NCBI RefSeq assembly: GCF_035975855.1
Contig: NZ_CP109055.1
Coordinates: 1,984,001 to 2,048,000, forward strand
Source of the DNA: Streptomyces sp. NBC_01304
Lineage (GTDB): Bacteria > Actinomycetota > Actinomycetes > Streptomycetales > Streptomycetaceae
Reading direction: 5' to 3'
Length of the DNA: 64,000 bases
Shown: positions 1 through 7,891 of the stretch, one piece after another
Position numbering within the stretch: the first letter of the stretch is position 1
Layout of the letters: each line of letters opens with the position of its first letter
Position numbers and translations under genes: made by a program
Notes under the pieces: model-generated
What the model saw: only the letters and a program-made list of their open reading frames with translations
Told to the model about the DNA's origin: nothing
The model's database searches: none

Positions 1-2
1 TG

Positions 3-308
3 ATCGCGGCCCGCCGGCAGCTGCCGCCCGAGGTCCTTGTCCCGGTGTTCGACCGGATGGCCGACGAGGGCTTCCTGTCCCGCGAGGGCACCTACTTCTC
101 CCTGACACCGGCGGGCGAGCGCGAGGCCGAGACGATCGGCAAGGCCTGGGCGGCCTGGCTGGGCGACCAGCTGGAGTCGGACCTCGGACACCCGGCAGGG
201 CCCGAACTGCGCGCGGCGGTCGACCGGATCGCGAAGCGGCTGCTGGCGGAGGATCTGGCGCACGGGATGCCGGGCGGGCAGGGGAAGGTGCCGGCGGGGT
301 CGCGCTAG
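3..308 (+). CDS. C-terminal end of a winged-helix (MarR-like) protein, 5' truncated by the window
   Basis: The reading frame is open from the window edge to TAG at 306-308, so the true start lies outside. The visible ~100 residues contain a helix, then FDRMADEGFLSREGTYFSLTP and AGEREAE. This is the wing and following helix typical of MarR-type winged-helix domains ('LTPAGEREAE'). Such a tail occurs both in free MarR regulators and as the cytosolic C-terminus of some actinobacterial MFS exporters, and the fragment cannot separate the two. A GTG at 45 also opens the frame but would split the winged helix. Function beyond DNA-binding-like fold is not claimed. Confidence 0.55.
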   Translation: MAARRQLPPEVLVPVFDRMADEGFLSREGTYFSLTPAGEREAETIGKAWAAWLGDQLESDLGHPAGPELRAAVDRIAKRLLAEDLAHGMPGGQGKVPAGSR

Positions 309-402
309 GGCCTGTGTGACGTTGATCTGCTGCCGCCGGGCGGTGTCAGTCCGCTGAAGTAGCCTTCCCGCCACCGCACGTCGACTGGAAGGTTCAAGAG
401 AA

Positions 403-1911
403 GTGACTGGCCTGTCTGCTTTCCCGCTGCCGTTTCATGCTTCACGCTCCATAGCGTTCGCGACGCCTCGGACGCTGCGGGAACTTCAGATGATGCAGTG
501 CAGCGCCCACATCCGGGCGAAGCCGGGGTGGTTCGACAAGGTGAACGATGCCGGCATCGTCGCCAGGTGGACGCAGGAAGCGGCCGCCCAGGGTCTCACC
601 GAAGCGCAGGTTCGTTACGTGCTGGCCGAACTCGTGCACTACGCCGCGTTGCGGGACGGGCGGACCGGCGTCGAGGTGTCCGCCGTCGACGGGGTGTGGC
701 AGTCGGACACGCTGGTCGGTGACGCGCTCGGATCCCGGCTGCGCGAGGCGGTTCGGGTTCTGGAGGAGGTCCCCGGGGCGGAACAGGACTGGCATCCCGG
801 ATCCGACGGCCAGGTACTGGATCTGGTGCATCCGTCGCTGTTCTGTCTGGTGAGAGACGTGAGCGGCGCGCCCGAGCGGGCCTGGCAGAACCCGGCGAAC
901 CGCCATGCGCAGTACGAATTCTCGGAGAAGTTCCAGTGGCTGCCCACGGATGTCGACGTCAGTGACGACGGCGATGTCGCCTTCCGCTCGTACGTCAACA
1001 ACGTCCATCCCGAGACTCATCGCGAACTCGGCTCCGTCCTGCCGGACTTGTTCGCGCGCCTGCGCCCGCTCTTCGAGAACGTGCTCACCGATCTGCGCCA
1101 TCCGCGGCCCCCGCGGATCGAGGCCGATCCCTACGGGTGGTACGACTCGGAGCCCGAGTACCCGGACAAGTCGTCCTTCAGTGACGAGGAGGCCTACAAG
1201 GAGGCCGTCCGCGCCTATGGCGAGGCCCAGGACGCCTGGTGGGAGAACCGCCGCCCCTCCGTCCCGGACGCCCCGGCCTTCACCCCGCCCGGGGTGCCCG
1301 ACGACTTCGCCCGAGTCGACCTGCGCGGCCGCCGTCTCCAGGTCATCGTCAAGCTCGCCACCCTTCACCTCACCCCGGACAAGCCCGAGTACACCGGCGG
1401 TTCCTGGCATGTCGAGGGGATGCTGAACGAGCGGATCGTCTCGACCGGCATCTACTACTGGGACAGCGAGAACATCACCGAAAGCCGGCTGAGCTTCCGG
1501 GCGGCACTCGACGACCCGGACTACGAACAGAACGACGACGACGGTCTGCGTGAGGTCTACGGCCTGGAGGACGAAGACGCACTGAACCAGGTGCTGGGAT
1601 CGGCAGCGACCCCGGCGGGCCGCTGCCTGGCGTTCCCGAACATCCTGCAACACCGCGTCGGTTCGTTCCGCCTCGCGGACCCCGGCCGCCCGGGGCATCG
1701 CAAGATTCTCGCGTTCTTCCTGGTCGACCCGTCGGAAAAGATCGTCTCGACCTCCGATGTGCCCCCGCAGCAGCCATGGTCCGACACCTCGACCATGACG
1801 CTCGAACAGGCCAGGAACTACCGCGAACAACTCATGCGGGAACGCAAGTTCTTCGTCGACGAACACAACGAGCAGCTCTACGAACGAGAATTCTCCCTCT
1901 GCGAGCACTGA
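403..1911 (+). CDS. DUF4246 family protein (2OG-Fe(II) oxygenase-like fold suspected)
   Basis: The protein has 502 aa with a GTG start preceded by GGAAGG ten bases upstream. The N-terminal TPRTLRELQMMQ and the C-terminal region match the DUF4246 family known from fungi and actinomycetes. Residues that could bind a metal are visible: H336-x-E338 in WHVEGMLNE and H417 in QHRVGSF, followed by GHRKILAFFLVDP. This spacing recalls the HxD/E...H plus Arg core of 2-oxoglutarate/iron oxygenases, an inference from motif layout only. A His/Asp/Glu-poor, Pro/Trp-rich middle (about 240-310) has no clear motif. It converges on the last gene of the NRPS operon with a 7-bp gap. A tailoring role is possible but unsupported. 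Confidence 0.8.
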   Translation: MTGLSAFPLPFHASRSIAFATPRTLRELQMMQCSAHIRAKPGWFDKVNDAGIVARWTQEAAAQGLTEAQVRYVLAELVHYAALRDGRTGVEVSAVDGVWQSDTLVGDALGSRLREAVRVLEEVPGAEQDWHPGSDGQVLDLVHPSLFCLVRDVSGAPERAWQNPANRHAQYEFSEKFQWLPTDVDVSDDGDVAFRSYVNNVHPETHRELGSVLPDLFARLRPLFENVLTDLRHPRPPRIEADPYGWYDSEPEYPDKSSFSDEEAYKEAVRAYGEAQDAWWENRRPSVPDAPAFTPPGVPDDFARVDLRGRRLQVIVKLATLHLTPDKPEYTGGSWHVEGMLNERIVSTGIYYWDSENITESRLSFRAALDDPDYEQNDDDGLREVYGLEDEDALNQVLGSAATPAGRCLAFPNILQHRVGSFRLADPGRPGHRKILAFFLVDPSEKIVSTSDVPPQQPWSDTSTMTLEQARNYREQLMRERKFFVDEHNEQLYEREFSLCEH

Positions 1912-1918
1912 ACCTCAC

Positions 1919-3469
1919 TCACGCCCCCACCCCGGCACGCCCTTCTCCGGCTGTCGACAACCGAGCGGCGACCGCCCTGCGGTCGATCTTGCGGTTCGCG
2001 TTGAGCGGCAGGTCGTCGACCCGGGTCAGGCCGCGCGGCACCATGTACCCCGGAACACGCTCGGCCAGCTCCGCGCGCACCAGCGACGGGTCCTGGGCGA
2101 TGCCGGTGTAGGCGGCCGCCAGACCCGTCTGGCCATGCGCGTCCGCGACCGGCACGACCACCGCCTCCTCGACGCCGGGCAGTGCGCGCAGCGCGGCCTC
2201 GACCTCGCCGAGCTCGATGCGATGGCCTCGGATCTTCACCTGGTGGTCGAGGCGCCCCAGATGAACCAGGGCCTCCCCCTGGGCCCGCACCCGGTCACCG
2301 GTGCGGTAGTACACCTCGTCGCCGGGCGGCGCGGCGTCCTCGTACGGCGTCGCCACCCGCCCGTCGAAGCGGACGAACCGGCCCGCGTTCTCCTCGGGCC
2401 GCAGATATCCGGGAAAGCGCTGCGGCCCGCGTACGCACAGCTCCCCTTCCTCGGACGGTGCGCCGGACTCGTCGAGGACGAGGAAGTCGAGACGCGGGTA
2501 CACCGTGCCGATCGGCACGGTGCCGTTGGCGGTCTTCGGCCACCGTCGCGGGTCGTCGGGCAGTCTGAACTGGGCGCAGGAGATGGTCACTTCGGTGGGT
2601 CCGTAGAGGTTCTCCAGGACGGCGGCGGGTGCGGCCTCGCGCCAGGCGGCGGCCTGCCGCACGGTCAGCGGCTCGCCGCCGAACAGCGTCCAGCGCAGCT
2701 GCGGCATGCCGCCCGCCGTCAGGTCGCCCAGGCGCTGCGCGTACGTGATGACGGACGGCACCGAGAACCAGTGCGTGATGCCACGGCCGGCGATGAACCG
2801 TGCGGGGCGCACCAGTTCACCGCGGCCGGGGACCACCAGCGCCGCCCCCGCGGACCAGGCGGTGAACATGTCCCAGGCCGCCGGGTCGAAGGTGAGGTCG
2901 AAGGTCCCCGACACCCGGGCGTCCGGGCCGATGTCGTAGCGGTCCAGGGCGTGGTCCAGGGTCGCCGAGGCGTTGCGCTGGAGGATCGGCACGCCTTTGG
3001 GTGTGCCGGTGGATCCGGAGGTGAACACGATGTACGCGACGGAGTCGGGGTCCGGTCGGTGCGCGGGCAGTTCCAGGCCGGCGTCGACGTCGCCGTCCGT
3101 GGTGAACTGCACGACCGGCACCGGCAGTTGGCGCACCTCCTCGGCGATCGCCACGTCGAGGCCGGCGTCGGCCGCGATGACCGCGAGCCGCTGCGGTGCC
3201 TGGTCGACGCCGAGCGGCACCGCGGCTGCCCCGATCCGCTGCGCCGCCAGATAGGAGGCGTACGCGGCGACACTGCGCCCCGCCAGGATGCCGACCCGGG
3301 CCGGGACCCGGCCGTCGAGCGCCGCGACCAGGCGGGCCGCGGTCCGGTCGGCGAGGGCCCGCAGTTCCGCGTACGTCAGTCGGCTGCCGCCGACCTCCAG
3401 CGCGGTCCGGTCGCCGAACTCGGCGGCGGAGGCGGCGAATCGCTCGTACAGGGTGGGCTGGTCGGTCAC
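1919..3469 (-). CDS. Free-standing NRPS adenylation domain
   Basis: This 516-aa single adenylation domain has no carrier or condensation domain. Core motifs are in order: A3 FTSGSTGTPKG near residue 153, A5 NLYGPTE, A7 YRTGD, A8 region HQVKIRGHRIELGEVE, and A10 LNANRKIDR carrying the catalytic Lys. It should activate an amino or related acid as the AMP ester and load a carrier in trans. The binding-pocket residues, read by eye, are D-P-W-F-L-G-L-I-S-(K), which I cannot assign to a substrate. The GTG start at 3469 overlaps the TGA of the upstream gene (GTGA), so translation is probably coupled. It is the last gene of the NRPS operon. The free carrier at 21635-21880 is the obvious partner. Confidence 0.9.
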   Translation of the reverse strand: MTDQPTLYERFAASAAEFGDRTALEVGGSRLTYAELRALADRTAARLVAALDGRVPARVGILAGRSVAAYASYLAAQRIGAAAVPLGVDQAPQRLAVIAADAGLDVAIAEEVRQLPVPVVQFTTDGDVDAGLELPAHRPDPDSVAYIVFTSGSTGTPKGVPILQRNASATLDHALDRYDIGPDARVSGTFDLTFDPAAWDMFTAWSAGAALVVPGRGELVRPARFIAGRGITHWFSVPSVITYAQRLGDLTAGGMPQLRWTLFGGEPLTVRQAAAWREAAPAAVLENLYGPTEVTISCAQFRLPDDPRRWPKTANGTVPIGTVYPRLDFLVLDESGAPSEEGELCVRGPQRFPGYLRPEENAGRFVRFDGRVATPYEDAAPPGDEVYYRTGDRVRAQGEALVHLGRLDHQVKIRGHRIELGEVEAALRALPGVEEAVVVPVADAHGQTGLAAAYTGIAQDPSLVRAELAERVPGYMVPRGLTRVDDLPLNANRKIDRRAVAARLSTAGEGRAGVGA

Positions 3470-5142
3470 GGCCGGCCCCCCGCGCCCTCGGCGGCACCGG
3501 AGCCGGTGACGTACGCGTCGTAATAGACGGGCGTGCCGAGGTAGGAGGACGTGAACACGCCGCCCACCCGGGACCCGCTGACCGCGAGATGGACGTACGA
3601 GTAGAGGGGTATGAGCGGCACCTGATGTGTCGTCAGCCGTTCGTCGAGGGCGCCCCATTCGGGTGCCGCGAGGTCTGCGGGCAGGGCGCTGATCCGGTCG
3701 ATCTCCGCGTTGATGTCCGGGTCGTCGAGGTAGGTGAAGTTGGCGTTGCCCGTCGGCCGGATGGTGCGCCCGTCGAAGGCGGTCAGGAGTGTCGAGGCGC
3801 CGGGCCAGTCGGCGGCCGTCGCCATCATGTAGAGGTCGTACTCGTTGTCCTTGGCGAGCGCGGCCGCATTGTGCGAGGGGCGGTCGATCTCCACCACCTC
3901 GACCCGGAAGCCCGCCCGCTCCAGGCTGTCGGCCACCGCCCGGCACGCCCCGGTGAAGTAGGCGCCGTCCCGGCTGAGCAGCCGCAGGGTGGGCGTGGCT
4001 CCCGCGAGCAGGGCGCGCGCCGCCTCGGGATCGCCGTGCGGGCCCGCGCCGTGCGGGTCGGGGTAGGCGCGGTAGCCGATGGTGCCGGGCGACAGCAGGG
4101 TGTGCACCAGGGCGCCCTGCGTCGGGTCCAGCATCGCGTCGCGCACCGCGCCGCGGTCCACCGCCGTGGCGAGGGCGCGGCGCACCGAACTATTCGTCAC
4201 CCGGGCGGTGTTGACGGCGAGATACCAGACGAGCGGAGTGGGATCCCGGCGCAGCCGGCCCTGGAGGGAGGTGTCGGCGAGGAGTTCCGGGGCGAGTTCG
4301 GCCGGCGCCTGGTTCTCGCCCACGGCGAAGGTGTCGTCGCCCTGATCGCCGCGTGCGCGCACGGTCTGCTGCTCCGCGTCGACCCCCAACTCGATGTGGA
4401 TGCGGTCCACATGGTCATGGCGCACCGCGTCGGTCGCGGCCGACCAGTGCGGGTTGCGTTCCAGGATCAGCCGCTCGTCCGGGACGTGGTCGGCGATCCG
4501 GTACGAGCCCGACGCCAGCGGCGCCTTGCCGTAGCTCTCCCCCGTGTCCACGTCCGCCGGGACCGGCGCGGTCGTGGCGAGGGACACGGCCATCGGCAGG
4601 TCCGGGTGCGGATCGCGGAAGCGGAACACCAGGGTGCGGGCGCCGCGTACCTCCAGGCCGGGCACCTGGTCGCTGCCGGAGGTGTGCGGACCCGGATAGT
4701 CGCCGTTCTCGCGCAGCCAGTCCTGCAGATGCGTGGGTCCGCCCGGGAGGGACTGCTCGAAGGAGCGGGCGATGCCGTGCGCGACGTCGGCCGCGGTGAC
4801 CGGGCGGCCGTCCTCGAAGCGGATGCCGTCCTTGAGGGTGAACTCCCAGGTGCGCGCGTCTCCGTGGACGTCGCGGCCCGGGCTGTCGGCGAGATCGCCG
4901 ACCAGCGTCCAGCCGCCCCTGCCGTCCTCGGCGAACATCGTCAGCGTCCGGTACAGCAACTGCCCGAGCGCCGTGGACTGCAAGGTGTGGATGCGTTGGG
5001 GGTCGAGGTGGTCGTAGTCGCCGTCGCGCAGGATGCGCAGCGTCCCGCCGCGCTCAGCGCCCTCCACGGGGCGGGCCGGGCCCCGCGAGTCGACGGGGTC
5101 CCAGGCGATGGAGGTGGCCGCTTCCCGCTGGGTCCCGGTCAT
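3466..5142 (-). CDS. Family 5 extracellular solute-binding protein-like (OppA/DppA type) without signal peptide
   Basis: The 558 aa begin MTGTQREAATSIAWDPVDS and reach the start of the SBP_bac_5 domain (GGTLRILRDGDYDHLDPQR) near residue 32. Family features follow: LLYRTLTMF, WEFTLKDGIRFEDGRPVTAADV, and later the LIPLYSYVHLAVSG region. Family members normally bind oligopeptides or similar solutes outside the cell as lipoproteins. Here I see no signal peptide, lipobox or membrane segment, and the start is fixed by an ATGA overlap with the preceding gene. It is therefore probably cytosolic. No permease or ATPase genes accompany it. A role in handling the peptide intermediate or product, or a repurposed binding fold, is inference. 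Confidence 0.82.
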   Translation of the reverse strand: MTGTQREAATSIAWDPVDSRGPARPVEGAERGGTLRILRDGDYDHLDPQRIHTLQSTALGQLLYRTLTMFAEDGRGGWTLVGDLADSPGRDVHGDARTWEFTLKDGIRFEDGRPVTAADVAHGIARSFEQSLPGGPTHLQDWLRENGDYPGPHTSGSDQVPGLEVRGARTLVFRFRDPHPDLPMAVSLATTAPVPADVDTGESYGKAPLASGSYRIADHVPDERLILERNPHWSAATDAVRHDHVDRIHIELGVDAEQQTVRARGDQGDDTFAVGENQAPAELAPELLADTSLQGRLRRDPTPLVWYLAVNTARVTNSSVRRALATAVDRGAVRDAMLDPTQGALVHTLLSPGTIGYRAYPDPHGAGPHGDPEAARALLAGATPTLRLLSRDGAYFTGACRAVADSLERAGFRVEVVEIDRPSHNAAALAKDNEYDLYMMATAADWPGASTLLTAFDGRTIRPTGNANFTYLDDPDINAEIDRISALPADLAAPEWGALDERLTTHQVPLIPLYSYVHLAVSGSRVGGVFTSSYLGTPVYYDAYVTGSGAAEGAGGRP

Positions 5143-6203
5143 CGCTCGCCGCCCGTCTGCGTGGCCCGGCGCAGCGCGTCGAGCCGGTCGAGCCCGGCGA
5201 GCACCGTGTCCGAGGGCACCCCGAAGTCGATGAGGCAGGCCAGTTCGTCGACGCCGGCGGCCCGCGCCTGTTCCACGATCGCGGACGCCTGCTCGACGGT
5301 GCCGAACAGACCGCTGCTCGTGTAGTACGTGTCGAAGGAGCGCCGGACCAGGAAGTCGATGTCGGAGTCCCGGAGTTTGTCCAGGTCGAAGCCCTGCAGA
5401 ATGCTGGTGGCGGAGCGGGCGATCAGTCCGAAGGAGCTCTTCAGGTACGCGGTGAAGGGTTCCCGGACCGTCTCCTTGACCTGGCCCGCGTCATCGCCGA
5501 TGTAGGTGTGCAGCATCAGCGCGACATGCCCGGGGCGGCCGTCGTGGTCGGGCCGGTCGGCCAGGGCCTTGCGGTAGAGGGCGATCTTCTCGGCGAGTTC
5601 GTCGAGGCTCTGCCCCAGCAGGTGGGTGAGCACCCCGGCGCCCGCCCGGCCCGCGGCCCGGAAGGTCTCCGGGCCGCCTGCGCTCGTGACCCACACCGGC
5701 AGTTCGGCCTGCACGGGCCTCGGGTGGATCCGCACCTCGGCGGGGTTGCCGGCGCCATCGGTGACCTGGAGCGGTTCGCCCCGCCACAGGGCGCGCACCT
5801 GGTCCACCGCCTCCAGGACGGCGTTCTTGCGGTCCGCGTAGCCCTCGGGGCGCAGCGCGAAGTCCACCGCGTTCCAGCCGGACGCCAGGGAGATGCCGGC
5901 CCGGCCGCCGGAGATGTTGTCGACGACCGACCACTCCTCGGCGATCCGTACCGGGTGGTGGAGCGGCGCCACCACGCTGCCCGCCCGGATCGCGACCCGC
6001 TCGGTGACGGCCGCGACCGCGGCACCGGTCACCGACGGGTTGGGGTAGAGCCCGCCGAACGGATGGAAGTGCCGCTCGGGCGTCCACACCGCCGAGAAGC
6101 CGTGCGTATCGGCGAACCGGGCACCGTCGAGCAGCAGGTCGTAGCGCCCGCCGTCGGTGGAGCCGACGCTGCCGTCCGCGAAGTAGAAGAGGCTGAAGTC
6201 CAT
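5139..6203 (-). CDS. Luciferase-like FMN-dependent monooxygenase (MupA/Atu3671-like, LLM class)
   Basis: The protein has about 354 aa and a TIM-barrel flavin monooxygenase signature: MDFSLFYFADG at the start, VWTPERHFHPFGGLYPNPSV, HHPVRIAEEWSVVDN, GRAGISLASGWN, and LPVWVTSAGGPETF. These match the NRPS/PKS-associated MupA-like subgroup. It probably uses reduced FMN and oxygen to oxidise a carrier-bound or released substrate, for example by hydroxylation. The start at 6203 is preferred over the ATG at 6209 because AAGG lies 7 bases before it, against 1 base for the other. Its stop overlaps the next start as ATGA. The substrate cannot be read from the sequence. Confidence 0.9.
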   Translation of the reverse strand: MDFSLFYFADGSVGSTDGGRYDLLLDGARFADTHGFSAVWTPERHFHPFGGLYPNPSVTGAAVAAVTERVAIRAGSVVAPLHHPVRIAEEWSVVDNISGGRAGISLASGWNAVDFALRPEGYADRKNAVLEAVDQVRALWRGEPLQVTDGAGNPAEVRIHPRPVQAELPVWVTSAGGPETFRAAGRAGAGVLTHLLGQSLDELAEKIALYRKALADRPDHDGRPGHVALMLHTYIGDDAGQVKETVREPFTAYLKSSFGLIARSATSILQGFDLDKLRDSDIDFLVRRSFDTYYTSSGLFGTVEQASAIVEQARAAGVDELACLIDFGVPSDTVLAGLDRLDALRRATQTGGER

Positions 6204-6220
6204 GTCCATGCCTTGGAGTT

Positions 6221-6249
6221 GAAGGGAGGGAAGGAAGAGGGAAGGGAGG
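6221..6249. repeat. 29-base homopurine/homopyrimidine tract
   Basis: The plus strand from 6221 to 6249 consists only of A and G in a near-repetitive GAAGGGAGG pattern. It sits between the mbtH-like gene and the flavin monooxygenase, so in the transcript it is a pyrimidine tract just ahead of the monooxygenase ribosome binding site. It could be an unstructured leader or a triplex-prone tract. No function is assigned. Confidence 0.6.
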
Positions 6250-6260
6250 TGAGGCGCGTG

Positions 6261-6461
6261 CTAGCGGATGCTCAGCGGCCGCAGGTCGGTCCAGACCGAG
6301 TCGATGTGGGCCAGGCACTCCTCGCGCGAGCCACGGGTGCCGGTCTCGCGCCAGCCGTCGGGCAGCGGCAGCACGGCCGGCCAGAGCGAGTACTGCTCCT
6401 CGTGGTTGACGACGACGGTGTGGACCGGCTCGGAGAAGGTGCCGGTGGGCTGGTCGGTCAT
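6261..6461 (-). CDS. mbtH: MbtH-like protein
   Basis: This 66-aa protein carries the complete MbtH signature: [10 protein letters not shown], the PLPDGW turn, the conserved [17 protein letters not shown] helix and a short tail. MbtH proteins bind the large subdomain of NRPS adenylation domains and are often needed for their folding or activity. Here it lies inside the NRPS operon between the exporter and the monooxygenase, so the five A domains of this cluster are its likely clients. The Ser-activating A domain of the large synthetase is one plausible dependent. Known: the family role. Inferred: which A domains need it. Confidence 0.97.
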   Translation of the reverse strand: MTDQPTGTFSEPVHTVVVNHEEQYSLWPAVLPLPDGWRETGTRGSREECLAHIDSVWTDLRPLSIR

Positions 6462-6492
6462 GGGTGACTGGTGCCTTTCTGGTCTGAAGGAT

Positions 6493-6528
6493 CTGCAGGA
6501 GCTGCAGGAGCTGCAGGAGCTGCAGGGG
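6493..6528. repeat. Four tandem 9-bp repeats (CTGCAGGAG)
   Basis: Three perfect copies of CTGCAGGAG and a fourth ending GGG lie in the 73-bp gap between the MFS stop and the MbtH start. The repeat is non-coding on the operon strand. It could vary in copy number by slippage and change the spacing ahead of mbtH. Confidence 0.85.
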
Positions 6529-6534
6529 AGGTAC

Positions 6535-7836
6535 TCACTCGGAAAGCTGAGCGGGCAGCTCGTGCTTGAGGCGGGCGAGCGAGGACGCGCCGAGCGGGAT
6601 CAGGGCGAGGCACAGGCCGATCGCGGTGATCAGGACGGTGGAGCGCAGGCCTGCCGCCGCGCCCAGGAAGCCGCCGATGAGGGCGCCGAGCGGGGCGATG
6701 CCCATGGCGACGAAGCGGTTCGTGGCGGCTACCCGGCCCTGCAGCGAGTCGGGGGTGAGGGTCTGGCGGATGCTGAGGATGGTCACGTTGTTGGCCACGC
6801 CGAACGACGCGAACAGGAAGTTGATCAGCATCAGCGCACCCACCGAGAGCACCCCGTCGCCGTGCACGGCGGCCGTGCCCAGCATCACCAGGTTGGCGAT
6901 CGACGCGGTGATCAGCATGGTGCGGCCGTAGCCGAGCCGCTTGGGCAGCTGTCCCGCGAAGGTCGCGCCGACCAGGAAGCCCGGGCCGAGCGCGGCCATC
7001 ACCAGGCCGATCTGTGCGGCGCTCAGACCGAGGGTGCGCGGCATGAACTGAAGGAAAGCCACCTCGTACGCGGTGAACGACAGGTTGAAGATGGACGCCA
7101 TGATCGTCATGGCGCGCAGCGCCTCGTTGCCGAACACGAACCGCAGGCCGGTCCACACCTCGCGCAGCGTCGCGGCGGGGCCGGCCGCCTCGGTGGCCGT
7201 CGGCTTGTCCTCCCGGTGCTTGATGGACCAGATGGTGACCGCGGAGGCCAGATACGAGGCGGACGCGGCGAGCACCGCCACGGGCGCCGTCAGCCACTGC
7301 ACGAGGACACCGCCGAGCGCGGGACCGCCGACGGTGGCCGCGGACTGGCTGGCGCCGAGGGCCGCGTTGCCCCGGGTCAGCTCGTCGCGTTCGACGAGGC
7401 GGGGCAGATAGGCCTGCCCCGCCACGTCGAAGAGCACGCTTCCGCAGCCCGCGAAGAAGCCGAGGACATACAGCCAGCTGATGCCCAGCGAGTGCGTCCA
7501 GTACAGAACCGGGATCACCGAAAGGACCAGGGCCCGGCCGAGGTCGGTGGCGATGAGGATGTTCCGGCGCCGCACCCGGTCCACCAGGACTCCCGCGAGC
7601 AGCGAAAGCAGCAGATACGGCAGCTTGATCACGGAGGTCAGCACACCGACCTGCGCCGAACTCGCCGTCAGGGCGAGCACGGCGACCAGCGGCAGGGCCA
7701 GTTCGCTGATCTGGGCCGCGAACAGCGAGGCGGTCTGGCCGGTCCACAGCTTGGTGAAGTCGGCGTTCTTCCACACGCTGCGCGGTGGTGCGGGGGCCGC
7801 CTCGTCGACCTCGGCGGCGGTCACGGTTTCTGACAT
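6535..7836 (-). CDS. MFS exporter (MFS_3/EntS-like), likely peptide export
   Basis: The 433 aa contain about twelve hydrophobic segments. Family motifs are [27 protein letters not shown] at the first helix, [16 protein letters not shown] in the loop-2 position, and [18 protein letters not shown] in the middle. This is the EntS-like exporter group often found with siderophore and NRPS genes. GAGGAG stands 8 bases before the ATG. Its position within the operon, directly after the terminal NRPS module, suggests it exports the finished peptide. Self-resistance would fit equally. Substrate is inferred from context only. Confidence 0.9.
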   Translation of the reverse strand: MSETVTAAEVDEAAPAPPRSVWKNADFTKLWTGQTASLFAAQISELALPLVAVLALTASSAQVGVLTSVIKLPYLLLSLLAGVLVDRVRRRNILIATDLGRALVLSVIPVLYWTHSLGISWLYVLGFFAGCGSVLFDVAGQAYLPRLVERDELTRGNAALGASQSAATVGGPALGGVLVQWLTAPVAVLAASASYLASAVTIWSIKHREDKPTATEAAGPAATLREVWTGLRFVFGNEALRAMTIMASIFNLSFTAYEVAFLQFMPRTLGLSAAQIGLVMAALGPGFLVGATFAGQLPKRLGYGRTMLITASIANLVMLGTAAVHGDGVLSVGALMLINFLFASFGVANNVTILSIRQTLTPDSLQGRVAATNRFVAMGIAPLGALIGGFLGAAAGLRSTVLITAIGLCLALIPLGASSLARLKHELPAQLSE

Positions 7837-7891
7837 GGGGACAACTCCTCGATGGTGGTGCGTACTTGACCGGCCGGGGGAACGGGGTGGG

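Noticed and set aside
442..1908. 488-residue open frame antisense to the DUF4246 gene
   Set aside because: It is a high-GC antisense shadow with low-complexity Val/Arg/Gly composition and no domain. The sense frame matches a known family.
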